Positions 1 to 6,392 of a stretch of 14,688 nucleotides of DNA are shown one piece after another (the first letter of the stretch is position 1; every line of letters starts with the position of its first letter). Both the position numbers and the translations under genes were made by a program. The stretch comes from CAYWVK01 sp964461865 (GTDB taxonomy: Bacteria; Patescibacteriota; Microgenomatia; Levybacterales; UBA12049): contig CAYWVK010000013.1 in the NCBI GenBank assembly GCA_964461865.1, positions 1 to 14,688 of the forward strand, read 5' to 3'. The notes under the pieces were generated by a model. It had not been told where the DNA came from, did no database searches, and worked only from the letters and a program-made list of their open reading frames with translations.

Positions 1-833
1 ACTAAAAGACCAAATGTTCTTGAAAACTCTGCCAATATAGTTTGCTTTATTAATTTACCAAAAACCGGCATTTTAAGCTTAAGGTTATCAACTATTAATA
101 ATCCATCTTCTGTTTTACTCCATTTTTTATAAAGAAAAAACAATAAAACAACAACCCCTAAAACAATCGGCCAAAATTTTATTGTTACATCGGATAGCGT
201 CATAACAATTTGAGTAGGCAAGGGAAGTTCCACATCTAAATTTTTATAAAGATTAGTAAGCTGCGGAATTACAAAAATCATCATTACAACAACTACTATT
301 ACCATAAGCGCCACAACTATAACCGGATACATTAAAGCTCCTTTAATTGTTGATCTAAGCTTTTGTTGTTTTTCCATATTATCTGCCAATCTTAATAAAA
401 CCTTATCTAAAAGACCTGATTTTTCTCCTGCCTTAATAAGAGAAACATAAATACTTGAAAAAACATCGGGATATTTAGAAATTGCTGCTGAAAATGATTT
501 TCCGTTTTCAACATCATTTACAATACCCTCCATAACCTCCATCATTGCCGGATTTTGCACTTGTTCCTTAAAAATCTCAAGAGATCTCAAAAGTGTTAAA
601 CCTGCGGTAAGCATTGAGGATAATTGTCTTGTAAAAATTACTACGTCTCCCACTTTTACTTTATGAAAGGTTGCCGAAAGCTTAAACATCGAACCGCCTT
701 TTTCTTCACTAACGGTGATTGGCATTAATTCTTTTGCACGAAGATACTTTACCACTTCACCTGAATCCTTAGCGTCTATTAACCCCTGAACAACCTTACT
801 GCTTTTAGTTACTGCTTTATAATGAAATTTCAT
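1..833 (-). CDS. pilC: Type IV pilus inner-membrane platform protein PilC (type II secretion F family), 3' end outside window
   Basis: PilC is the polytopic inner-membrane platform on which the PilB and PilT motors act to polymerise and retract pilin. I translated the minus strand from the ATG at 833 and got 277 residues with no stop before the window edge. Family proteins have about 400 residues, so roughly the last 120 are missing. The order is a short N-terminal region, then the first T2SF (GspF) domain at about residues 63-190 with its typical core ('FTRQLSSMLTAGLTLLRSLE' at 67-86 and 'IKAGEKSGLLDKVL' at 133-146). Hydrophobic segments follow at about 168-190 and 221-236, and the second T2SF repeat begins near residue 265 ('ILAEFSRTFG'). 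The ATG overlaps the pilT stop as ATGA (830-833), which suggests translational coupling. It is the last visible gene of the pilB-pilT-pilC operon. The family call is firm; the C-terminus cannot be judged. Confidence 0.93.
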   Translation of the reverse strand, partial: MKFHYKAVTKSSKVVQGLIDAKDSGEVVKYLRAKELMPITVSEEKGGSMFKLSATFHKVKVGDVVIFTRQLSSMLTAGLTLLRSLEIFKEQVQNPAMMEVMEGIVNDVENGKSFSAAISKYPDVFSSIYVSLIKAGEKSGLLDKVLLRLADNMEKQQKLRSTIKGALMYPVIVVALMVIVVVVMMIFVIPQLTNLYKNLDVELPLPTQIVMTLSDVTIKFWPIVLGVVVLLFFLYKKWSKTEDGLLIVDNLKLKMPVFGKLIKQTILAEFSRTFGLL

Positions 834-1906
834 ACCATTTTTATCATTCTTAGTAATTCTTCAGGGCGAAGAGCATATCCTCTGGCGGTTTCTAAACTAA
901 TCGCACCTGAGAGTACTAAAGAAGCCAATGAAGACTCCAGGGTAATCATGCCAACATCTTGAGATGTTTGAATTACTGAATCAATAAGATGAGTTTTTCC
1001 CTCTCTTATATTGCTGGCAATTGCCGAATTGGTTAGCAAAATCTCAACTGCCGGAATTCTTCCGCCTTCAATTCTTGGCAAAAGTCTTTGCGAAATAATT
1101 CCCTTAAGAGTCGATGCCAATTGAATCCTAATTTGAGCCTGCTGACCTGAGGGAAAAGAATCGATTATCCTATCTACTGTTTGTGATGCAGAATTTGTAT
1201 GAAGCGTTGAGAAAACCAAATGTCCTGTTTCAGCAATAGTAATTGCTGAAGAAATAGTTTCCGGATCACGCATTTCTCCAATTACTACAATATCCGGATC
1301 TTCTCTTAATGCCGATCTTAAAGCTTTTGACCATGCATGGCTATCAATACCCATTTCTCTTTGTGAAACAATGCTTTTTCCGAGAGGATAAACATACTCA
1401 ATCGGATCTTCGATTGTTAAAATGTGAGCACTTCTGGTAAGATTAATTTCATTAACAACCGATGCTATTGTTGTTGATTTACCATGTCCGGTTGGCCCGC
1501 AAACAAGAATAAAGCCTTGTTTAAAGGTTGCAAAAGTATGCAATATCTTTGGCATTTTTAACTCTTCAATAGTTTTAATTGTTACAGGTAAAAATCTAAA
1601 AGCAGCACAAAGTTTTCCTCTTTGATAATAAGCATTTACCCTAAATCTTCCTAAACCACCCATTATTCCACCACCAAATTCAATTGCCAAATCTAATTCT
1701 TTATTAGCTAAAAGAAGCTCTTTTTGTTCAGGAAGTAATACTTGAAAAATTAGTTCTTCAACTTGTTCTTTAGTTAATTTATCAAAACTACCAAGCGCTT
1801 GTAAATTTCCATCGATTCTAATTGTTGGAACAACATCCGGCAATATATGTATATCAGATGCATTATTTTTTACTGTTAAAGCTAATAATTCTTTAATATC
1901 CATCAT
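830..1906 (-). CDS. pilT: Type IV pilus retraction ATPase PilT
   Basis: This is a hexameric secretion ATPase that drives pilus retraction from the cytoplasmic face of the inner membrane. The 358 residues match the usual PilT length. An N-terminal PAS-like domain ('ASDIHI', 16-21) is followed by the RecA-like core. Walker A is GPTGHGKST at 137-145, the Asp box lies near 166-172 (IEDPIEY), Walker B ends in Glu211 within 'VVIGEMRD', and the His box is around 'GHLVFSTLHT' (228-237). The PilT-type C-terminal motif appears as 'AIASNIREGKTHLI' (295-308), which separates it from PilB; it also lacks the PilB zinc cysteines. The Walker A loop has His141 where Ser is usual. Two consecutive ATGs are possible starts (1906 and 1903). 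An AGAGG at 1911-1915 sits 4 nt before the first and 7 nt before the second, so the second may be used. It overlaps the pilB stop by one base (TAATG) and pilC by four. Confidence 0.95.
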   Translation of the reverse strand: MMDIKELLALTVKNNASDIHILPDVVPTIRIDGNLQALGSFDKLTKEQVEELIFQVLLPEQKELLLANKELDLAIEFGGGIMGGLGRFRVNAYYQRGKLCAAFRFLPVTIKTIEELKMPKILHTFATFKQGFILVCGPTGHGKSTTIASVVNEINLTRSAHILTIEDPIEYVYPLGKSIVSQREMGIDSHAWSKALRSALREDPDIVVIGEMRDPETISSAITIAETGHLVFSTLHTNSASQTVDRIIDSFPSGQQAQIRIQLASTLKGIISQRLLPRIEGGRIPAVEILLTNSAIASNIREGKTHLIDSVIQTSQDVGMITLESSLASLVLSGAISLETARGYALRPEELLRMIKMV

Positions 1907-3630
1907 TATTCCTCTGCAACTCTTAAAACTTCTTCTATTGTAGTTAATCCCTGTAGGGCTTTAATATAGCCGTCTTGCTTCATGGTTATCATTCCTTGAC
2001 TTACAGCCTCTTTTTCTATTGTACCACTATCCGCCTTTTCCAAAACAAGACTTGAAACCTTTTCGTTAACCGATAATGTTTCAAATATTCCAACTCTTCC
2101 CTGATAACCTGAGTTTCCGCAATGCTCACAACCTTTACCTTTATATAATTTAACCTCATTTGTTGCAGGGAAAAGATTCCCCAAAACAGACTTCATTTCA
2201 TCAATAATTTGAGCCGGAGGAGAGTAAGATTGTTTACAGTGACTACATATTTTTCTAACAATTCTTTGTCCCAATATACCATTCATAGTTGAGGCCAATA
2301 AAAAGCTCTCAGCACCTAAATCAATAAGACGAGGAAGTGCTCCTGAAGCATTAGATGTATGAAGTGTTGATAATACTAAATGACCGGTTAATGCTGCCTG
2401 AATTGCAAGATCCGCTGTTTCTCCGTCTCTAATTTCTCCTACCAAGATAATATTTGGATCCTGTCTTAAAAAAGACCTAAGTCCACTGGCAAAAGTAAGA
2501 CCAACCGCCGGATTAATCTGCACTTGATTAATACCGGCAATCTGATACTCTACAGGATCTTCAAGTGTCATAATATTAACTCTTGTTGTATTAAGCCTTG
2601 ATAAAATGGAATAAAGAGTAGTAGTTTTACCGGAACCTGTTGGTCCGCAAACAATGATAATTCCGTGTGGTCTTAAAATTGCACTTTCTAAACTTTTAAG
2701 TGTACCCCCCGTTAAGCCAAGCTCATTTAAGGTTGGTAGTCCTCCTGATTTTCTAAGAAGCCTCATGACAATTTTTTCACCAAAAACCGTTGGCAAAACA
2801 GAAATACGAAGATCAACTTCTTTTTCGTCAACTTTAAAGTTAAATCTTCCGTCTTGTGGAGTTCTATGTTCATCGATTTTCATTTCCGATAGAATTTTAA
2901 TTCTTGAAATTACTGCATCCTGAACAGTCTTAGGCAAAGATAAACGATCGTAAAGAATTCCATCAATTCGGTATCTCACTCTAACCCTATCCTCCTGAGG
3001 TTCAATGTGTACATCAGAAGCCCTACTATTAACAGCATATTCAAGTATCGTAGAGACAATTTTTGCAATCGGAGCTTCTTTAATAATCTTATTTATATCT
3101 GTGCTTTCAACAACACGAGGTTTTGAAAATTCTTCTGTTTCTTTTATTGCTTGTCCGACCTCACCAACAAGTTCTTGTCTATATTGCTGATCTATTGCTC
3201 TTTGAACCTCTATCGGAGCAGCTGCAAAAGACTTAATCTCTAAACCGGTTTTTTGTTTTACAAATGATATTGCATCTAAATCTACAGGATTTGCCATTGC
3301 CATGGATAATGTTTTGGTTTGATCATCGTAAAGAAAGGGAATTATTGAAAACCGCTCGGCTACTGCTCTGGATAAAAAACTTATCGCCTGTGGAGAAAAT
3401 GAAATAGTATCAAGAACAATAAAGGGAATTCCCAAAAGCTTTGCTTTTGCTTCAGCAAATTTTTCATCGCTTACGTACTTTCCCTTTTTTATTATTTCCT
3501 CATCAGATATCCCCTCTGATGCGCTTTTAACTCTTATTTCATCAAATTGCTCTTTAGTAAGCAAATGATCCGAATATAAGACTTCGGATATCGAATTATT
3601 TGTTTTTTGTACAACATTTACATCGGGCAT
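1906..3630 (-). CDS. pilB: Type IV pilus extension ATPase PilB
   Basis: PilB is a GspE/PilB-family hexameric ATPase that powers pilin polymerisation at the inner membrane. At 574 residues the length is standard. An N-terminal MshEN-type domain (about 10-150) precedes the N2 domain ('SRASDVHIEP', 202-211). The catalytic core has Walker A GPTGSGKTT (329-337), the Asp box 'TLEDPVEY' (355-362), Walker B with Glu399 in 'ILVGEIRD', and the His box 'GHLVLSTLHT' (416-425). Two CxxC pairs, Cys462/Cys465 and Cys501/Cys504, form the zinc-binding C-domain typical of PilB/GspE and absent from PilT. It is the first gene of the pilus operon, with a strong promoter ending 7 nt before the ATG and no Shine-Dalgarno, so the mRNA is predicted to be leaderless. 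The 3' end carries the likely ribosome-binding site of pilT. Pilin and PilM-Q homologues are not in the window. Confidence 0.95.
   Translation of the reverse strand: MPDVNVVQKTNNSISEVLYSDHLLTKEQFDEIRVKSASEGISDEEIIKKGKYVSDEKFAEAKAKLLGIPFIVLDTISFSPQAISFLSRAVAERFSIIPFLYDDQTKTLSMAMANPVDLDAISFVKQKTGLEIKSFAAAPIEVQRAIDQQYRQELVGEVGQAIKETEEFSKPRVVESTDINKIIKEAPIAKIVSTILEYAVNSRASDVHIEPQEDRVRVRYRIDGILYDRLSLPKTVQDAVISRIKILSEMKIDEHRTPQDGRFNFKVDEKEVDLRISVLPTVFGEKIVMRLLRKSGGLPTLNELGLTGGTLKSLESAILRPHGIIIVCGPTGSGKTTTLYSILSRLNTTRVNIMTLEDPVEYQIAGINQVQINPAVGLTFASGLRSFLRQDPNIILVGEIRDGETADLAIQAALTGHLVLSTLHTSNASGALPRLIDLGAESFLLASTMNGILGQRIVRKICSHCKQSYSPPAQIIDEMKSVLGNLFPATNEVKLYKGKGCEHCGNSGYQGRVGIFETLSVNEKVSSLVLEKADSGTIEKEAVSQGMITMKQDGYIKALQGLTTIEEVLRVAEE
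1911..1915 (-). promoter_or_regulatory. Shine-Dalgarno for pilT inside the end of pilB
   Basis: AGAGG on the minus strand overlaps the last Glu codons of pilB. It lies 4 nt from the ATG at 1906 and 7 nt from the ATG at 1903. It is one of the few recognisable ribosome-binding sites in the window and slightly favours the second ATG as the true pilT start. Confidence 0.5.
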
Positions 3631-3637
3631 TGCTTTA

Positions 3638-3667
3638 ATAGTAAGAGAAAATAAACTATAATGTCAA
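3638..3667 (-). promoter_or_regulatory. pilB operon promoter, predicted leaderless
   Basis: On the minus strand, a perfect -35 box TTGACA (3662-3667) is followed by an 18-nt spacer and TACTAT (3638-3643, 5 of 6 to consensus). Seven bases then separate the -10 box from the pilB ATG at 3630. Normal initiation about 7 nt after the -10 box would put the first transcribed base at or next to the A of ATG. The -35 box shares one base with the proposed -10 box of the divergent delta'-like gene. Confidence 0.7.
3657..3662 (+). promoter_or_regulatory. Candidate -10 box for the delta'-like gene
   Basis: A perfect TATAAT lies 21 nt before the ATG at 3684. The best -35 at 17-nt spacing is only TTTAAT (3634-3639). 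The predicted transcript would start near 3669, giving a leader of about 15 nt. An AAGGA at 3666-3670 is probably too far from the ATG (13 nt) to serve as a ribosome-binding site. The box overlaps the pilB -35 on the other strand by one base. Confidence 0.4.
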
Positions 3668-3683
3668 GGAAAGAATAAGTTTT

Positions 3684-4322
3684 ATGCACTCATTTTTAAT
3701 TATTTCTAAAAATAAAGAAAACGCAAAGGAAAAAGCCTTAAAATTTTTAAAAGACAAAGATATTGATAGACTTGACATAAGCTTTTTTGAAAGTGAAAAG
3801 CAAATAGGAATTCCCGATATAAAAACCATACAACAAAATATCTATTTAAAACCCATCAAGAGTAAAGAAAAGGCAATAGTAATTTCAGCAATTCAAGGAT
3901 TAACCATTGAAGCACAAAATTCCTTATTAAAATTACTAGAGGAACCACCAGCCAATACTATTATAGTATTACTTATCGAATCAATAGACTTGGTACTTCC
4001 AACAATTAAATCACGCTGCAATATCATTGAGCTTAATAATAGGAACAATGAAAATAATGACAAATATATTAATCTGTTAAGCTCATTAGAAAAAGCAGGA
4101 ATAGGGGAGAAATTAAAAATAGCCCAAGATCTTTCGAGAAATAAAGATAAAGCATTGAATACTATTGAAAAAATAATTATAATCTTAAGAGAAAAAATCC
4201 TAGAAAAACAAGATAAAGAATTAATCAACAAAATTAAAAGTTTACAAAAAACACATACTATTATTAAGAATACTAATACAAACTTAAGGCTCGCTTTGGA
4301 AAATTTATTCTTAAATTTTTAA
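3684..4322 (+). CDS. DNA polymerase III delta'-like clamp-loader protein, short form
   Basis: In the replisome, delta' is a rigid AAA+-fold subunit of the clamp loader that places the sliding clamp on DNA. This 212-residue protein carries the characteristic delta'/HolB core: 'AQNSLLKLLEEPP' at 77-89, preceded by a Walker-B-position strand 'KAIVISAIQGLT' (63-74), and the SRC motif at 110-112 after 'LPTIK'. The ORF starts just before the region that normally follows the P-loop, so the N-terminal 50 or so residues with Walker A and the zinc module are absent, and the C-terminal collar domain is reduced to a Lys-rich helical tail (about 120-212). Normal delta' proteins have about 300-330 residues. 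No frameshift is visible, and upstream sequence is promoter for pilB, so the short form seems genuine. gyrB follows 61 nt later on the same strand. The family assignment is good; working as a true clamp-loader subunit is inference. Confidence 0.8.
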   Translation: MHSFLIISKNKENAKEKALKFLKDKDIDRLDISFFESEKQIGIPDIKTIQQNIYLKPIKSKEKAIVISAIQGLTIEAQNSLLKLLEEPPANTIIVLLIESIDLVLPTIKSRCNIIELNNRNNENNDKYINLLSSLEKAGIGEKLKIAQDLSRNKDKALNTIEKIIIILREKILEKQDKELINKIKSLQKTHTIIKNTNTNLRLALENLFLNF

Positions 4323-4332
4323 TTTAAGAATA
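4306..4332 (+). terminator. AT-rich perfect hairpin over the delta'-like gene's stop codon
   Basis: Twelve bases (4306-4317, TATTCTTAAATT) are exactly reverse-complementary to 4321-4332, with a TTT loop. The TAA stop (4320-4322) lies at the apex. No U-tract follows, so it may be a weak terminator or a 3'-end stabilising structure separating this gene from gyrB. Only one G-C pair per arm makes thermodynamic strength modest. Confidence 0.4.
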
Positions 4333-4361
4333 TATAAGGACTAGAAATTGGTTCTTTTTTT

Positions 4362-4370
4362 TGTTAGAAT
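4362..4370 (+). promoter_or_regulatory. gyrB promoter, extended -10 type
   Basis: TGTTAGAAT fits an extended -10 (TGn plus TAGAAT, 5 of 6 to consensus). No good -35 is present at 16-18 nt. Initiation would fall near 4377, leaving a leader of about 7 nt before the ATG at 4384. The 12-mer TTAGAATTAATA here (4364-4375) recurs exactly at the SIMPL gene promoter (12905-12916). Confidence 0.45.
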
Positions 4371-4383
4371 TAATAGGTTAAAT

Positions 4384-6345
4384 ATGGCTTTATCAAAATC
4401 TAAAACTAAAACATCCTCTGATTATTCAGCACAACAAATACAAGTCCTTGAAGGATTAGAGCCTGTTAGAAAAAGACCGGGAATGTATATCGGCTCAATT
4501 GATACCATTGGACTCCATGAATCTTTAAGAGAAATTATTGACAATGCAGTTGATGAAGCATTGGCCGGTTCAGCTAAAAATGTATGGGTCGTTTTAAATA
4601 ATGACGGAAGCGCAACTGTAGTTGATGATGGAAGAGGAATTCCTGTTGATATTATGCCTCATTATAAAAAAAGCGCTTTGGAAATAGTAATGACAAAACT
4701 TCATGCTGGCGGAAAGTTTGGAGGTTCAGCTTACAAAATCTCAGGGGGACTACATGGAGTAGGATCATCGGTTGTAAACGCATTATCAAAATCCATGTGG
4801 GTTGAAGTAAAAAAAGACAATAAAGTATATCGACAAGAATACTCAAGAGGAATAGCAAAAACACCTCTTTTGGAACTTAAAAAATCTGACTATAAATTAC
4901 CCGTGAATCATTTCGTAATTAATTCCGGAACAACTGTAACTTTTTATCCTGATGATGAAATCTTTACAGAAACAAACTTTGATTTTGATACTATTAAAAA
5001 AACAATTAGGGAAAGAGCCTATTTAATTCCGGGAATATATTTTCATCTATACGACATTAGGGAAGGTAAAGAAAAAGAGGTAAATTATTATTTTGAAGGA
5101 GGAATTGCCTCACTGATTGCAAAACTAAATGAAAATAAAAATCCACTTCATGAAGTAATCTATATTAAAAAACAGAACAAAGACGTAGAAGTAGAAATTT
5201 CGCTTCAATATAATAATGGTTATAACGAATCTGTTGAAAGCTTTGTAAACGTTATTAACACCATAAACGGAGGAACACATCTAACTGGTTTTCGAATGGC
5301 CTTAACCAGGGCAATAAATGATTATGGTAAAAAAATTGGTTCGTTTAAAGAAGGAGAAGATTCTGTAACAGGAGACGATACAAAAGAGGGATTAACTGCA
5401 GTTGTTTTTGTAAAAATGCCCCAAGACAGAATTCAGTTTGAGGGACAAACTAAGGGAAAATTAGGAAATTCCGAAATACAACCAATTGTTCAGGCAGTAG
5501 TCAGAGATGGACTTAGCACATATTTTGAGGAAAATCCCTCAACCGGAAGAAAAATATTGGAAAAAGTATATTTAGCAGCAAAAGCAAGACTTGCAGCAAA
5601 AGCAGCTAAGGAAGCAATTCTTCGAAAAGGAGCTTTGGAGGGTTCATCTCTTCCTGGAAAACTAGCAGATTGTCAGGAAAAAGATCCAAGCGTATCAGAA
5701 CTCTATCTTGTTGAAGGAGATAGTGCAGGAGGTAGCGCAAAGCAAGGAAGAGATAGAAAATTTCAAGCAATCTTACCTTTAAAGGGGAAAATATTAAACA
5801 CTGAAAGAGCAAGGCTTGATAAAATTATCGAACACGAAGAAATTAAAGATTTAATAATTGCTTTAGGAGCAGGAATAGGGGAGAGTGTAAAATTTGAAAA
5901 ATTAAGATATCACAGAATAATTGTTATGACAGATGCTGACGTTGACGGACAGCACATTGAAACTTTAGTTCTAACTTTTTTCTTTAGACATTTACCGGAA
6001 ATTATAAGACAAGGCTATTTATACGTTGCTCAACCACCGTTATATAAAATCGCTCATGGAAAAAATTCAAAATATGTTTTAACGGATGAGGAAAAAGATG
6101 ATTATATTAAAAAGCTACCTGAAGGAACTAAGGTAACAACACAACGTTACAAAGGTCTTGGTGAAATGAATCCGGAACAACTATGGGAAACAACCATGAA
6201 TCCTGAAAACAGAAGTTTAAAACAAATAACGATTGAAGACGTAGAAGAAACAGACGCAACATTTAATATGCTAATGGGCGATGAAGTTCCGCCAAGAAAA
6301 CATTTTATTCAGACAAATGCTAAAATGGCAAACCTAGATATTTAA
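4384..6345 (+). CDS. gyrB: DNA gyrase subunit B
   Basis: GyrB is the ATPase subunit of the A2B2 gyrase that introduces negative supercoils. The 653 residues show the full architecture. The GHKL ATPase domain has the N-box 'EIIDNAVDEA' (50-59), 'DDGRGIP' (81-87) and the ATP lid 'GGLHGVGSS' (121-129). The transducer domain has 'QTKGKLGNSE' (355-364, with the ATP-contacting Lys). The TOPRIM domain has 'LVEGDSAGGSA' (442-452) with the catalytic Glu444, and DxD in 'DADVDG' (517-522). The C-terminal GyrA-binding tail has 'QRYKGLGEMN' (587-596). The TOPRIM motif continues DGQHIET, where DGSHIRT or DGAHIRT is commoner. I chose the ATG at 4384: an in-frame TTG at 4348 gives a longer frame but lies upstream of the predicted -10 and adds 12 residues unlike GyrB. 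No clear Shine-Dalgarno is present (only AGG, 6 nt upstream). hppA begins 47 nt after the stop, and gyrA follows hppA. Confidence 0.97.
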   Translation: MALSKSKTKTSSDYSAQQIQVLEGLEPVRKRPGMYIGSIDTIGLHESLREIIDNAVDEALAGSAKNVWVVLNNDGSATVVDDGRGIPVDIMPHYKKSALEIVMTKLHAGGKFGGSAYKISGGLHGVGSSVVNALSKSMWVEVKKDNKVYRQEYSRGIAKTPLLELKKSDYKLPVNHFVINSGTTVTFYPDDEIFTETNFDFDTIKKTIRERAYLIPGIYFHLYDIREGKEKEVNYYFEGGIASLIAKLNENKNPLHEVIYIKKQNKDVEVEISLQYNNGYNESVESFVNVINTINGGTHLTGFRMALTRAINDYGKKIGSFKEGEDSVTGDDTKEGLTAVVFVKMPQDRIQFEGQTKGKLGNSEIQPIVQAVVRDGLSTYFEENPSTGRKILEKVYLAAKARLAAKAAKEAILRKGALEGSSLPGKLADCQEKDPSVSELYLVEGDSAGGSAKQGRDRKFQAILPLKGKILNTERARLDKIIEHEEIKDLIIALGAGIGESVKFEKLRYHRIIVMTDADVDGQHIETLVLTFFFRHLPEIIRQGYLYVAQPPLYKIAHGKNSKYVLTDEEKDDYIKKLPEGTKVTTQRYKGLGEMNPEQLWETTMNPENRSLKQITIEDVEETDATFNMLMGDEVPPRKHFIQTNAKMANLDI

Positions 6346-6349
6346 CCGA

Positions 6350-6378
6350 TTGAAAAATAGAAATATTTTTCTTATAAT
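6350..6378 (+). promoter_or_regulatory. hppA promoter
   Basis: TTGAAA (6350-6355), a 17-nt spacer and a perfect TATAAT (6373-6378) form the best-matching sigma70-type promoter in the window. It begins 5 nt after the gyrB stop. Transcription would start near 6385, leaving a leader of about 8 nt without a Shine-Dalgarno before the ATG at 6393. Confidence 0.75.
6352..6371 (+). terminator. Hairpin with GAAA loop between gyrB and hppA
   Basis: GAAAAATA (6352-6359) pairs perfectly with TATTTTTC (6364-6371) across a GAAA tetraloop. The descending arm is T-rich, as in a weak intrinsic terminator, and it begins 7 nt after the gyrB stop. It lies almost entirely within the spacer of the hppA promoter, so it may end gyrB transcripts, affect promoter geometry, or be a by-product of AT-rich sequence. 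Confidence 0.35.
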
Positions 6379-6392
6379 GTTATAACGTTTAT

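Noticed and set aside
4348..4383. Possible TTG start giving gyrB 12 extra residues
   Set aside because: The TTG lies upstream of the predicted extended -10 (4362-4370), and the added residues do not resemble GyrB. The ATG at 4384 starts a normal GyrB N-terminus.
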